Below are positions 1 to 9,701 of a stretch of DNA of 64,000 bases, one piece after another (the first letter of the stretch is position 1; every line of letters begins with the position of its first letter). The translations under genes were made by a program, and so were the position numbers. Source of the stretch: RPQJ01 sp963707145. GTDB lineage: Bacteria; Pseudomonadota; Gammaproteobacteria; Steroidobacterales; Steroidobacteraceae. The notes under the pieces were generated by a model. That model searched no databases. It was given only the letters and a program-made list of their open reading frames with translations, and had not been told where the DNA came from. Where the stretch lies: contig CAVPOQ010000007.1 of NCBI GenBank assembly GCA_963707145.1, positions 186,001 to 250,000 of the forward strand. Direction: 5' to 3'.

Positions 1-3
1 AGC

Positions 4-945
4 ATGCGTTCGAACTCCGCGTCCTCGATCCTGGCGCCGCTCGCCGCCTGTGTGTTCGTGCTGGCACTTGCTGCCTGCGGCGGCGGCAAGGAGCCGCCTG
101 CGGCCACCGCACCGGCGGCAGCGGGACCGCCGGCGGCCCCGACCATCGAGCAGCTGCGCGCGGCGGCGGTGTCGGGCGTCTTCGAGCAGACCGTGACGCT
201 CGCCGGCGGCAAATACGAAGGTCCGCCCAACGAGGCCGGCGCCGCCTCGCGTCCCGGACTCGTGCTGTGGGAGCCTGCCGTGCGCTTCGGCGACGTGGAC
301 GGCGCCGCGGGCAGCGAAGCCGTCGCGCTGCTGAGCGCCAGCACCGGTGGCAGCGGCGAGTTCGTGCACGTGGCGGTGTTCGGCGTGCGCGACGGCGCGC
401 TTGCGAACCTCGGCACCGCACCGTTGGGCGACCGCACGAAGGTGCAGAGCCTGTGGCTCGAGCAGGGCAGGATCGTCATGGACGTGGTCGAGATCGGGCC
501 CGGCGACGCCGCCTGCTGCCCGACGCAGGTGGCGCGCAAGACCTTCGGCCTCGAGGGCGGTGCGCTCAAGCAGCTCTCGAGCGAGGTGCGCGGCGTGCTC
601 GCGCTGAGCATGCTCGGGGCCAACGAGTGGACGCTCGTCGAGATGGACGGCCAGCCGTTGCCGGCCGGCGTCGATCCGCCGCTCATCCACTTCGAGCGCG
701 ACGCGGTGCGCGGCTTCGCTGGCTGCAATCGCTTCAACGCGACCGTGCAGGAGACGAAGCCCGGCGAGATCGACATCGGGCCCGCGGCCGGGACCAAGAT
801 GGCCTGCCCGCCGCCCGCGATGGAGGTCGAGCGGACGTTCCTCGCGCAGCTCGACAAGGTCAATCGCTACACGTTCCTCGCCGGGCAGCTCGCGCTCGGG
901 TGGCAGGACGGCGAGCGCAACGGAACGCTGCTGTTGCGCAAGTAG
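4..945 (+). CDS. META/HslJ-domain lipoprotein
   Basis: Predicted outer-envelope lipoprotein of 313 residues. The N-terminus is a lipoprotein signal peptide with a hydrophobic core and a LAAC lipobox (cysteine near residue 25), followed by a Gly/Pro/Ala-rich linker. The last ~110 residues resemble the META domain of HslJ-type proteins (W-x-L-V-E-M-D-G-x-P at the start, then F-A-G-C-N-R-F, and a C-P-P-P-A-M-E segment before the C-terminal strand). The middle ~180 residues have no family I recognise. META proteins are linked to envelope stress or heat-inducible functions, but the role here is unknown. The start lies 4 bases into the window, so its ribosome site and promoter are not visible. The next gene is convergent, so this gene is the end of whatever transcription unit enters from the left. 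Confidence 0.8.
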   Translation: MRSNSASSILAPLAACVFVLALAACGGGKEPPAATAPAAAGPPAAPTIEQLRAAAVSGVFEQTVTLAGGKYEGPPNEAGAASRPGLVLWEPAVRFGDVDGAAGSEAVALLSASTGGSGEFVHVAVFGVRDGALANLGTAPLGDRTKVQSLWLEQGRIVMDVVEIGPGDAACCPTQVARKTFGLEGGALKQLSSEVRGVLALSMLGANEWTLVEMDGQPLPAGVDPPLIHFERDAVRGFAGCNRFNATVQETKPGEIDIGPAAGTKMACPPPAMEVERTFLAQLDKVNRYTFLAGQLALGWQDGERNGTLLLRK

Positions 946-971
946 CGCGCAGGCAGCCGCGGGCGGAGCGC

Positions 972-2402
972 TCAGGCGGCGCGCGTGCGGCGGCGCAGGA
1001 TCTTGCCGCCGCGGCCGTCGCGGCGACGCGCCGCCGTCGCCCGCTCGAGGGCGGCGAACGACTCCTCCGCGAAGTGCGCGAGGCTCTCGACCTCCGGCAG
1101 CGCCGACCCGTTGGCGGTGAACCCGAGGATCACCTGTCCGGCGTAGGACATGAACGTCACGTTGAGCCCGATGCCGACGATCAGCGTGGACACCGGGAAC
1201 AGCGCCTCGAGTCGCGCGCCGTTGAGGTACATCGGCCGTTCGGGGCCGCGCACATTGGAGATCAGCACGTTGGCGGGCCGCAGGCCCAGCGATTCGGGAC
1301 TCGCGATGGTCAGCGTCTCGGACATGGCGAAGGCCATGACGGCATACGCGTAGGCCACGTCCTTGCCGAGGCTCCTGAGCTCGGCCTTGGCCGCGCGCGT
1401 GTTCGCCATGATGGCCGCGAGCCGCCGGTCGATCGGCGCCGAGACCGGGCCGAGCGGCGGCCAGATCGCCGAGACGTTGGTCGTGACTTCCCTGGCGTCC
1501 GGGTCGTGCAGCGATACCGGGCAGAGCGCCACGATCGGGTGGTCGGGCGAGCGCCCCATGGCGCGCAGGTAGCGGTTGACGGCGGCGTCGAGCACGCACA
1601 GCGCGATGTCGTTCAGGGTCGCATCCCAGGCGCGCGCAACCGCCTTCACCCGGTCGAGGGGCAGCGCCACGTGCGAGATGGAGCGGGCGTTGTAGATCGG
1701 CTCATTCATCAGCGTCTGCGGCGCCGTGAACGAACGGGTCTGCCGCGGCGTGTACCCGCGCAGCCCGCCGAGCGCCTGCTCGAGCAGGTGCAGCGAGCCG
1801 CGGCTCACCGACAGCGTGCGACGCGCGAGGCGCCGCGCCTCCCGCTCGAGCGTCTCCTGCAGCCCGTGCGGCGTGGGACGCGGGCGACTCACGTGCTCGA
1901 GGCCCGCCGGCGCCCGGATGCGCCGCTCGCGCGGCGACGCGGCCAGCGACTGGCGCAGGATCCGCATCCCGGACTCCCCGTCCACCAGCGCGTGATGGCA
2001 CTTGTGGTAGATCGCAAAGCGGTCGCCCTCGAGGCCCTCGATGACGTAGACCTTCCAGCCAGGGCGGTGGCGCTCGAGCATCGGCGCGTGCAGGTCGGCG
2101 ATCAGCTGGTGCAGCTGCTCGTTCGAGCCGGGCGCGGGCAGCGCGAGGTGCAGCACGTGGTGGCGGGTGTCGATGTTCTCGACTTCCTGCCACACCGGCA
2201 TGCCGGTCTTGCGGAACACCGGAATCCGGTTGAACGGCGGCTGCGGCCTGGTGCGCCGGTAAGCCTCGACGATCTCCCGTACGCAGTTCGCTCCGCCGCG
2301 GCGCGGCCGCTGGAAGATCAGCACCGACCCCACGTGGCGCGGGTTGTCCGCGCTCTCCGTGAGGAAGAACATCAGGTCGAGCATCGGGATCGGCGTGGAC
2401 AT
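972..2402 (-). CDS. Wax ester synthase/diacylglycerol acyltransferase (WS/DGAT)
   Basis: Bifunctional O-acyltransferase family that esterifies acyl-CoA to fatty alcohols or diacylglycerol to form storage wax esters or triacylglycerol at the inner membrane. The catalytic motif HHALVDG is intact (His136, His137, Asp141). The N-terminus has the usual 'pMLDLMFFLTES...HVGSVLIFQ' opening and the C-terminal half carries the NVRGPERPMYLNG segment typical of the family. Length (476 aa) is normal. It is the last gene of a minus-strand run: the diiron oxygenase stop lies 31 bases upstream and a ferredoxin reductase precedes that, so desaturated or hydroxylated acyl chains may feed neutral-lipid synthesis. 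The C-terminus ends in an Arg-rich tail. Substrate choice cannot be read from sequence. Confidence 0.92.
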   Translation of the reverse strand: MSTPIPMLDLMFFLTESADNPRHVGSVLIFQRPRRGGANCVREIVEAYRRTRPQPPFNRIPVFRKTGMPVWQEVENIDTRHHVLHLALPAPGSNEQLHQLIADLHAPMLERHRPGWKVYVIEGLEGDRFAIYHKCHHALVDGESGMRILRQSLAASPRERRIRAPAGLEHVSRPRPTPHGLQETLEREARRLARRTLSVSRGSLHLLEQALGGLRGYTPRQTRSFTAPQTLMNEPIYNARSISHVALPLDRVKAVARAWDATLNDIALCVLDAAVNRYLRAMGRSPDHPIVALCPVSLHDPDAREVTTNVSAIWPPLGPVSAPIDRRLAAIMANTRAAKAELRSLGKDVAYAYAVMAFAMSETLTIASPESLGLRPANVLISNVRGPERPMYLNGARLEALFPVSTLIVGIGLNVTFMSYAGQVILGFTANGSALPEVESLAHFAEESFAALERATAARRRDGRGGKILRRRTRAA

Positions 2403-2433
2403 GGCGCTCCCCCAGTCGTCCTCGCCGACCCGA

Positions 2434-3603
<1,170 letters not shown>

Positions 3604-3648
3604 TTTCGTGGTTCCGTGTGTGTTGGTCCGCGGCCGTCGGGCCGTGGC

Positions 3649-4773
3649 TCAGTGGCCTTCGATGACGACGTCGGTCTCGGCGTAGGCGCAGCAGGCGAGC
3701 ACCCAGCCCGCCTCGCGCTCGCCCTCGCTCAGGCAGTTGGGTTCGCTCATGACGACGGTGCCGCTCGCCTTGCGGACCTTGCAGGCGCCGCAGCCGCCCA
3801 TCGTGCAACTCGAGGGCAGGTCGATGCCGGCCGCGAGCCCGGCCGCGAGCAGCGTCTGTCCGGCGCGTGCGCGCACGCTGCGCGCGCTCGCCACGAAGCG
3901 GACCTCCGCGTCGTGGTCGGGAATGCGGGTGGCCGCGGCGGAGGCATAGGCGAAGCGCTCGGTGCGGACCCGCTCGCGCGGCACGCCCGCAGCCGCGAGG
4001 GCAGCGCAGACGCTCTGCATCATCGGCTCGGGGCCACAGACGAACCACGCATCCGCCGCCGCGTGCTCGACCACGCGCAGCACCTGGCTGCCGCCGAGCG
4101 CGCCGCGCAGGCCGGTCCATCCCGACGGCGCCTCGTCGAGCGCGTGGTGCACGGCGAGCCGCGGCCCGAACTCGCTCGCCAGCGCTTCCAGGCGCCGGCG
4201 GAAGATGATCTCGTCCTCGCGGCGGTTGCCGCAGAGCAGCGTGACGCGGCTGCCCGGCTCGGCGCGCAGCGCCGTCTCGGCGAGGCTCACCAGGGGCGTG
4301 ATGCCGACGCCGCCCGCGACCATCACGAAGTGCCGGCTCGCGTCCGGCTCGGTGTGCAGCGTGAAGTCGCCGGTCGGCTCGAGCGTCGTGAGCGTGGTGC
4401 CTGGGCGCACGCGCTCGTGCAGGTGCCGCGACACCGCGCCGTCGTCCACGCGCTTGACGGTAATTGCGGGCAGCCCGCCGGCGAGCGGCGAGGTCGAGAA
4501 CGAATAGCAACGTCGCTGGACGGTCCCGTCCACGTCCACCAGCAGCGTCAGGTGCTGGCCCGCCCGGTAGGGGAGGGACGGGGCGCCGCCGTCCGGTGCT
4601 GCGAGCAGGAACGTGCGCGTGGAGGGGGTCTCCTCGATCACCTCGGCGACGCGCAGTGCGCGACGGGCCGGGGCGCGGGCGGCCTGGCGCCAGCGCGCGC
4701 TCGCCTCGCGATGCTCGAAGGGCGGCGGCGGTTCGGCGAACCAGCCACGCACGAAAGTGCCGATGCCAGTCAT
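3649..4773 (-). CDS. Ferredoxin reductase with C-terminal [2Fe-2S] domain
   Basis: Electron-transfer flavoprotein of 374 residues. The order is an FAD-binding barrel (R-C-Y-S-F-S-T around residue 93 is the flavin motif), an NAD-binding domain (G-G-V-G-I-T-P, then 'FVCGPEPMMQSV'), and a plant-type ferredoxin domain with cysteines in 'SSCTMGGCGACKVRKASG' plus a fourth in 'AGWVLACCAY'. This layout is used by reductases that feed diiron or Rieske oxygenases, including partners of acyl desaturases and hydroxylases. It is the first gene of the three-gene minus-strand operon with the diiron oxygenase and WS/DGAT. The 82 bases upstream, before the MerR gene, hold a strong inverted repeat (4800-4826). 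Cytoplasmic. Confidence 0.9.
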   Translation of the reverse strand: MTGIGTFVRGWFAEPPPPFEHREASARWRQAARAPARRALRVAEVIEETPSTRTFLLAAPDGGAPSLPYRAGQHLTLLVDVDGTVQRRCYSFSTSPLAGGLPAITVKRVDDGAVSRHLHERVRPGTTLTTLEPTGDFTLHTEPDASRHFVMVAGGVGITPLVSLAETALRAEPGSRVTLLCGNRREDEIIFRRRLEALASEFGPRLAVHHALDEAPSGWTGLRGALGGSQVLRVVEHAAADAWFVCGPEPMMQSVCAALAAAGVPRERVRTERFAYASAAATRIPDHDAEVRFVASARSVRARAGQTLLAAGLAAGIDLPSSCTMGGCGACKVRKASGTVVMSEPNCLSEGEREAGWVLACCAYAETDVVIEGH

Positions 4774-4799
4774 GAAGGTTGAGATCCCGGACTAGAAGT

Positions 4800-4826
4800 T
4801 AAGTGTGTATAAACACTATGCACTTA
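4800..4826. promoter_or_regulatory. Inverted repeat before the diiron oxygenase operon
   Basis: TAAGTG (4800-4805) and CACTTA (4821-4826) form a perfect 6-base inverted repeat with a 15-base AT-rich centre, 27 bases upstream of the ferredoxin reductase start. Read on the minus strand the site contains AGTGCATAGTGT, almost the same as AGTGTATAGTGT in front of the neighbouring MerR gene (5654-5671). It is the most AT-rich stretch locally, so promoter and operator probably overlap. Part of the shared TATAGT-like core may simply be a -10 box. I infer it is the MerR regulator's binding site. Confidence 0.55.
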
Positions 4827-4855
4827 GGGCGGGCGGAATGCAAGGGCGGGCCGGC

Positions 4856-5650
4856 TCAGCGCTCGGCGCCGCCGTCGAACTCGGCGACGAATTCCCGCAG
4901 GCGCTTGCGGTGCAGGGCACTCAGCAGGCGTCCGATGATCGGGCCGGACTGCTCCACGACCCGGGAAATCTCCTCGGCCGGCGCGCCCGCGTAGGCGCGC
5001 AGCGCGAGCCGCGCCTCGCGGCGCACGAGCTGCTCCATGGCGGTGTCGTAGAGGCGGAACTCCTCGGGCCCGACCCCGCGGTCCGGACCGAGCCCGGCTT
5101 CCTTGAACTGCGCCCAGCACTCGAGGATCACCGCGTCGTCCTCGGTGAGGGTGCCCCGGTCGGCCGTGCCGTGCACACGCACGAGGCCCGCCTCGACGAG
5201 TTCGCGCAGCTCCTGCCTCGGCACGCGCGAGGGGACGAAGTCCGACACCGCGACCGTCGGGTTCAGCTGCTCGTGGATCCAGCCGCCGAGCGTTGCCCGC
5301 ACGCGCCGCACGAGGTCTTCCTGCTCGGACGTGAGGTCCTCGTCGGCCGTGTCGTCGAGGATCGCGCGGATGGCGCGCAGCGGCAGGAACTGACGCTCCT
5401 GCAGCTCGCGGATCCGTCGCAGCCGCTCGAGGTGCTCGGGCGCGTAGAGCGCGGTGTTGCGCCCGGTCTTGAGCGCCTTCGGCAGCAGTCCCTGCTGGAT
5501 ATAGAAGTGGATCGTCTCGCGTGGCAGACCGCTCTCGCGCACCAGGTCGCGCATGCGCAGCCGGGGCTCGGGCGGCGACCCGACGGCGGTCGGGGTCGCG
5601 GCAGTCTGGGCGCGCGCCGGCGCGCGTCGGCGGGAGGCGGGCGGCTTCAT
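4856..5650 (-). CDS. MerR-family transcriptional regulator
   Basis: DNA-binding regulator of about 264 residues. A basic, Ala/Pro/Arg-rich lead is followed by a MerR winged helix-turn-helix ('RMRDLVRESGLPRETIHFYIQQGLLP', then 'YAPEHLERLRRIRELQ'), and a helical C-terminal region of ~150 residues with no Cys cluster typical of metal sensors, so it probably senses an organic ligand. I prefer the ATG at 5650. An in-frame GTG at 5674 would place the start inside the promoter-like inverted repeat at 5654-5671, and neither start has a clear Shine-Dalgarno sequence, so the message may be leaderless. It lies on the same strand just upstream of the ferredoxin reductase operon, and similar inverted repeats precede both, implying autoregulation plus control of the operon. 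Confidence 0.82.
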   Translation of the reverse strand: MKPPASRRRAPARAQTAATPTAVGSPPEPRLRMRDLVRESGLPRETIHFYIQQGLLPKALKTGRNTALYAPEHLERLRRIRELQERQFLPLRAIRAILDDTADEDLTSEQEDLVRRVRATLGGWIHEQLNPTVAVSDFVPSRVPRQELRELVEAGLVRVHGTADRGTLTEDDAVILECWAQFKEAGLGPDRGVGPEEFRLYDTAMEQLVRREARLALRAYAGAPAEEISRVVEQSGPIIGRLLSALHRKRLREFVAEFDGGAER

Positions 5651-5653
5651 GTC

Positions 5654-5671
5654 GAGTGACACTATACACTC
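5654..5671. promoter_or_regulatory. Inverted repeat/promoter of the MerR gene
   Basis: GAGTG (5654-5658) and CACTC (5667-5671) flank ACACTATA; on the minus strand this reads GAGTGTATAGTGTCACTC, with TATAGT as a plausible -10 box. It sits 4 bases before the ATG at 5650 and shares an 11-of-12 base core with the inverted repeat at 4800-4826. Likely an autoregulatory operator overlapping the promoter; this is inference. Confidence 0.5.
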
Positions 5672-5702
5672 CACCCGAAGCCGTCCGTTCTCGGCCGGTC
5701 GG

Positions 5703-6479
5703 TCAGCCGCTCTGCTCCTTGCCGCGCGACATCACCGCCTCGCGCGTCGCCGCGAAGCCGGCGCGATCCATGCGCTGCGTCGCCGCCTGGCTCAGCCGTC
5801 CCTCGAGCGCGAGCCCGGCCTCGAGGGTGGTCTCGAGGCCGCCGTTGATGGCCCGGCGGATGTCGGCGAGCGTCGCGCGGTCGCAGCCCGCGATCTCGCT
5901 CGCGAGCCGGCGGCAGAAGGGCAGCAGCTCGGCGGGCGGCAGCACGTCGAGCACCAGGCCCCAGTCCTTCGCGGTGGCAGCGTCCACGAAATTGCCCGTG
6001 TAGCTCATGTAGCGGGCACGCACCGGCCCGATGAGACGCGGCAGGAGCTGCGACATCCCCCAGCCGGGGACGATCCCGACGCGCGCGTGCGTGTCGGCGA
6101 AGCGCGCGTTCGTGGATGCCACGAGGAGGTCGCAGTTGATCGCGAGTTCCATCCCGCCAGTGATCGCGAAGCCGTTGACCGCGGCGATCGTGGGCTTGCC
6201 GAGCGCGCGGAACGCGCGGTTCACGGGTCCGTCGGGACCGAGTTCCGCGGCCGTGAGCGGCGCGGTCTCCAGTTCCTTCAGGTCTACGCCGGCGGTGAAG
6301 GCCTTCTCGCCGGCGCCGGTGATGATCACGACCGCCACGGACTCGTCGCCCCCGAGGGCTTCGAGCGCTGCGCCGAAGCGGCGACGCAGCTCGGCGGACA
6401 GCGCGTTCATCTGCCGCGGGCGGTTCAGCGTGAGCGTCGCGACGCCGTCGCGGATGTCGGTGAGCAGGATGTCGTCCAT
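5703..6479 (-). CDS. Enoyl-CoA hydratase/isomerase family protein
   Basis: Crotonase-fold protein of 258 residues, likely hydrating or isomerising an acyl-CoA. It opens with 'MDDILLTDIRDGVATLTLNRP', has the 'VIITGAGEKAFTAGVDLKEL' oxyanion-hole segment, and 'AVNGFAITGGMELAINCDLLVAS', the family signature. Glu in the GGMEL motif is present as a possible catalytic residue. I chose the ATG at 6479: the same frame stays open upstream, but the extension is low-complexity and overlaps the divergent promoter region. It sits between the MerR gene and a divergent secreted-protein gene. Whether it serves beta-oxidation or a specific pathway cannot be told from context. Confidence 0.88.
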   Translation of the reverse strand: MDDILLTDIRDGVATLTLNRPRQMNALSAELRRRFGAALEALGGDESVAVVIITGAGEKAFTAGVDLKELETAPLTAAELGPDGPVNRAFRALGKPTIAAVNGFAITGGMELAINCDLLVASTNARFADTHARVGIVPGWGMSQLLPRLIGPVRARYMSYTGNFVDAATAKDWGLVLDVLPPAELLPFCRRLASEIAGCDRATLADIRRAINGGLETTLEAGLALEGRLSQAATQRMDRAGFAATREAVMSRGKEQSG

Positions 6480-6608
6480 GGGGTCTCCGGCAGTTGGCGG
6501 TGGTGCGCGCGCCGCTGCGGCGAGCGCGGCGGTCGTCGTGCTTCGCAGCATAGGAGCGAGGCCGTACACTTGTCGCCTGTCCGGGTGGGCCGCTCCAGGA
6601 GCTTTCTC

Positions 6609-7061
6609 ATGCAGTTCAGCAATTCGTTGTCGGTGGCCGTGGCCGTGCTGGCGCTCGCAGGTCTGGCGACGGCGGCACACGCGCAGGACGCGGCGGGCGG
6701 CGCGGACAAGTGGGTCTCGGTGGCGAAGACCGACAACCAGGAGGCGTTCGTCAACGTGGCGTCCATCAAGTCCGTGACCGGCATGCCCGAGGCGCGCGTG
6801 AAGCAGAATTTCGCGCAGCCTCAGCCCGCGGCGAAGAAGGACAAGACCTACCTCTCCACCCGCAGCACCTACCGCTTCGACTGCGCCGGGCGCCGCGTCG
6901 GGATGAAGGAGCTGCGCGCCTACCCGGGTGCGGACCTGCAGGGCGAGGTCGTGCAGAAGGCGACCGCCAAGGACAAGAATCTGCAGTGGAACGACGCGCC
7001 GAAGAGCACGGTGTTCGGCGAACTGCTCGACTTCGTCTGCAGCAAGGCTCCGGCCGGCTGA
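6609..7061 (+). CDS. Secreted surface-adhesin-E-like protein
   Basis: Small exported protein of 150 residues. A Sec signal peptide (hydrophobic core 'VAVAVLALAGLATAAHA', cleavage after AHA near residue 24) precedes a domain opening with 'KWVSVAKTDNQEAFVNVASIKS', a pattern seen in the surface-adhesin protein E family. Two Cys residues (in FDCAGR and FVCSKA) could form a disulfide in the periplasm or outside the cell. I used the ATG at 6609 because the signal peptide begins there; the longer open frame upstream is antisense to the enoyl-CoA hydratase gene. The function of this family in non-pathogens is unknown. Its stop is one base from the stop of the convergent symporter gene. Confidence 0.75.
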   Translation: MQFSNSLSVAVAVLALAGLATAAHAQDAAGGADKWVSVAKTDNQEAFVNVASIKSVTGMPEARVKQNFAQPQPAAKKDKTYLSTRSTYRFDCAGRRVGMKELRAYPGADLQGEVVQKATAKDKNLQWNDAPKSTVFGELLDFVCSKAPAG

Positions 7062-7062
7062 C

Positions 7063-8418
7063 TCAGCGACCCGACAGCGCCGCCGCGAGCTGCTCGCGCG
7101 TCAGGCGCACCACGACCGGCGCGAGCGCGAGCAGCGCCACGAGGTTGGGCACCGCCATCAGCGCATTCAGCGTGTCGGCGATCGTCCACGCCACGTCGAG
7201 GTGCGAGACGGCGCCGACGAACACCGCCACCGTCCACAGCATGCGGAACGGCAGGATCGAGCTCGGGCCGACGAGGTAGTTCCAGCAGCGCTCGCCGTAG
7301 AAGCTCCAGCCGAAGATGGTCGTGAGCGCGAAGATCGCGAGCGCGATCGCCACCACCTCGTCGCCGATGACGGGCATCGCCGACTGGAACGCGAGCTGCG
7401 TCAGCGCCGCACCGGTCTCGCCGCTGGTCCAGGCGCCCGAGGCCACGATCGCGAGCGCCGTCATCGAGCACACGACGATCGTGTCGAAGAACGTGCCCAT
7501 CATGCCGATCAGCCCGCTGTGCACCGGGCTCGCGCTGTAGCCGGCCGCCTGCGCGATGCCCGCCGTGCCGAGCCCGGCCTCGTTCGAGAAGATGCCGCGC
7601 GCCACGCCGTAGCGGATGCCGGCCATCACGGCCGCGCCGGCGAAGCCGCCCACGGCCGCGGTCGGCGTGAAGGCGTTGCTGACGATCGTGACGAACGCGG
7701 CCGGCACGTCGGCTGCGTGAACGACCAGCACCACGAGTGCGGCCACGATGTAGCCGATCGCCATGAACGGCACCAGCCAGTTCGCCACCGCCGCGATGCG
7801 CTGGATGCCGCCGAGGATCACGGCTGCGGTCAGCAGCAGCAGCACGACGCCGGTGGCGGCGTGGCTCACTCCGAACGAGTTCTGCATCGCGGCCGCGATG
7901 CTGTTGGCCTGGACCATGTTGCCGATGCCGAAGCCGGCGAGACCGCCGAACACGGCGAACAGGGTGCCGAGCCATGCCCAGCGCTTGCCGAGCCCGTTTC
8001 TGATCGCGTACATCGGCCCGCCGACGTAGCGCCCCTGCGCGTCGCGCTCGCGGTAGTGCACGGCGAGCACCACCTCGGCGTACTTGGTGGCCATGCCGAC
8101 CAGCGCTGTCATCCACATCCAGAACACGGCGCCGGGGCCGCCGAGCGCGATGGCGGTGGCGACGCCGGCGATGTTGCCCACGCCGATGGTCGCGGCGAGA
8201 CAGGTCATCAGCGCGGAGAAAGGGCTCACCTCGCCGGGCAGGTCGGGATCCACGTCGCGGCCGCGCCAGACCAGCCGCAGGCCGGCCCCGATGCGCCGGA
8301 TCGGCATGCCGAGGAGGCGCACCTGCAGATACAGGCCGGTGCCGAGGATCAGCACGAGCATTGCCGGGCCCCAGACGAAGCCGTTCAACGAATTCATCCA
8401 GGCGTGGAAGCTCTGCAT
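7063..8418 (-). CDS. Sodium:alanine symporter family (AGCS) transporter
   Basis: Inner-membrane sodium-coupled amino acid importer of 451 residues with about 10-11 hydrophobic segments. Family hallmarks are visible: 'LGTGLYLQVRLLGMPIRR' at the N-terminus, 'ALMTCLAATIGVGNIAGVATA', 'GGPGAVFWMWMTALVGMATKYAE' and 'GVARGIFSNEAGLGTAGIA'. These belong to the AgcS/AlsT/DagA group that carries alanine or glycine with Na+. It follows the CoA-transferase gene by 62 bases on the same strand and may be the last gene of the leuD-lyase-CoA-transferase run. The substrate could therefore be an amino or other small acid linked to that pathway rather than alanine; this is inference. Confidence 0.9.
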   Translation of the reverse strand: MQSFHAWMNSLNGFVWGPAMLVLILGTGLYLQVRLLGMPIRRIGAGLRLVWRGRDVDPDLPGEVSPFSALMTCLAATIGVGNIAGVATAIALGGPGAVFWMWMTALVGMATKYAEVVLAVHYRERDAQGRYVGGPMYAIRNGLGKRWAWLGTLFAVFGGLAGFGIGNMVQANSIAAAMQNSFGVSHAATGVVLLLLTAAVILGGIQRIAAVANWLVPFMAIGYIVAALVVLVVHAADVPAAFVTIVSNAFTPTAAVGGFAGAAVMAGIRYGVARGIFSNEAGLGTAGIAQAAGYSASPVHSGLIGMMGTFFDTIVVCSMTALAIVASGAWTSGETGAALTQLAFQSAMPVIGDEVVAIALAIFALTTIFGWSFYGERCWNYLVGPSSILPFRMLWTVAVFVGAVSHLDVAWTIADTLNALMAVPNLVALLALAPVVVRLTREQLAAALSGR

Positions 8419-8480
8419 GCGGGGTCCCCGGCGCCGGCCGATGGTCGTTGTGGGAGGTGGCGGCGCAGCCGCCGGCTACG

Positions 8481-9701
8481 TTACTGGATCGCCCCAGCGG
8501 CGGCCAGCGACGCGATCTCCGCCGCGCCGATCCCGAGGCCCTCGAGCACCTCGCGCGTGTGCTCGCCCGCCCGCGGCAGTTCGCCGCCCCGGGTCGGTCG
8601 GCGGCCATCGAATTCCACCGGCAGCAGCGGCAACGTCGTGCGCCGGCCATCGGTGAGCGTGACCTCGGCGAGCCCGCCGCTCGCGAGCAGGTGCGGGTCG
8701 TCGAAGAGATCCTCGGGTCGGCCGATCGGCGCGAACGGCAGTCCGGTGCGCTCGAGCTTCGCGACCAGTGCGGCCTTGGTGTAGCCGCGGAACAGCTCGC
8801 GCACCTGCGGCAGCAGCACGTCGCGCGCCGCCACGCGCTGCGCGTTGGTGGCGAAGCGCGGATCGGCGCCGAGCGCCTCGAGGCCGAAGGCGGCGCAGAA
8901 CTTCTGCCACAACGCGTCCGACACCACGCCGACGAACACCTGCTCGCCGTCGCCGGTCTCGAACACGTCGTAGATCGCCCACGCCGAGATGCGCACCGGC
9001 ATCGGCTGCGCGGGCTGGCCGGTGACGGCCTGCTGCGCCATGTGCTGGCCGACCAGGTACACGGTCGTCTCGAACAGCGAGCTCGCGACCAGCCGGCCGC
9101 GGCCGGTGCGGTGGCGCTCCTCCAGCGCGGCGAGGATGCCGATCACGCCGAACATGCCGCCGGTCACGTCGATCACGGAGCTGCCGGCGCGCAGCGGGCG
9201 GCCCGGCGGGCCGGTCATGTAGGCGAGGCCGCCCATCATCTGCGCCACCTCGTCGAGCGCCGTGCGGTGCTCGTAGGGCCCCGAGAGGAAGCCCTTCTCC
9301 GAGCAGTACAGCAGTCGCGGATTCAGCGCTGCGAGCGCTTCGTAGCCGAGGCCGAGCTTGTCCATGGTGCCGGGGCGGAAGTTCTCGACCAGCACGTCGG
9401 CGGAGGCGGCGAGCCGGCGCGCGAGGTCGAGGCCGCGCGGGTCCTTGAGGTTGAGGCACACGCTGCGCTTGTTGCGGTTGTACATCGAGAAATAGCCTGC
9501 GCCCGAGCCCTTGAGCTCGCGCGTCGCATCGCCACCGACGGGTTCGACCTTGACGACGTCGGCGCCGAGCTCGACCAGGATCGCGCCCACCGCCGGGCCC
9601 ATCACCATGTGCGTGAACTCGACGACGCGCAGGCCGGCGAGCGGGGCGGGGCGAGCGCCCGTCGCGGGGCGGTCCGTTCCGGGCGCGACCGGGCCGCTCA
9701 T
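8481..9701 (-). CDS. Family III CoA-transferase (CaiB/BaiF)
   Basis: CoA-transferase of 406 residues that moves CoA between carboxylic acids. Family features include 'PLAGLRVVEFTHMVMGPAVGAILVELGADVVKVE' at the N-terminus, 'NRNKRSVCLNLKDPRGLDL', 'VLVENFRPGTMDKLGLGYE', and an Asp in 'TALDEVAQMMGG' where the family has its catalytic aspartate. The start at 9701 overlaps the stop of the upstream lyase gene in an ATGA, so translation is probably coupled. The neighbouring HMG-CoA-lyase-like enzyme and LeuD suggest activation of a branched hydroxy-dicarboxylate such as citramalate before carbon-carbon cleavage; the actual acyl donor and acceptor are unknown. Confidence 0.9.
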   Translation of the reverse strand: MSGPVAPGTDRPATGARPAPLAGLRVVEFTHMVMGPAVGAILVELGADVVKVEPVGGDATRELKGSGAGYFSMYNRNKRSVCLNLKDPRGLDLARRLAASADVLVENFRPGTMDKLGLGYEALAALNPRLLYCSEKGFLSGPYEHRTALDEVAQMMGGLAYMTGPPGRPLRAGSSVIDVTGGMFGVIGILAALEERHRTGRGRLVASSLFETTVYLVGQHMAQQAVTGQPAQPMPVRISAWAIYDVFETGDGEQVFVGVVSDALWQKFCAAFGLEALGADPRFATNAQRVAARDVLLPQVRELFRGYTKAALVAKLERTGLPFAPIGRPEDLFDDPHLLASGGLAEVTLTDGRRTTLPLLPVEFDGRRPTRGGELPRAGEHTREVLEGLGIGAAEIASLAAAGAIQ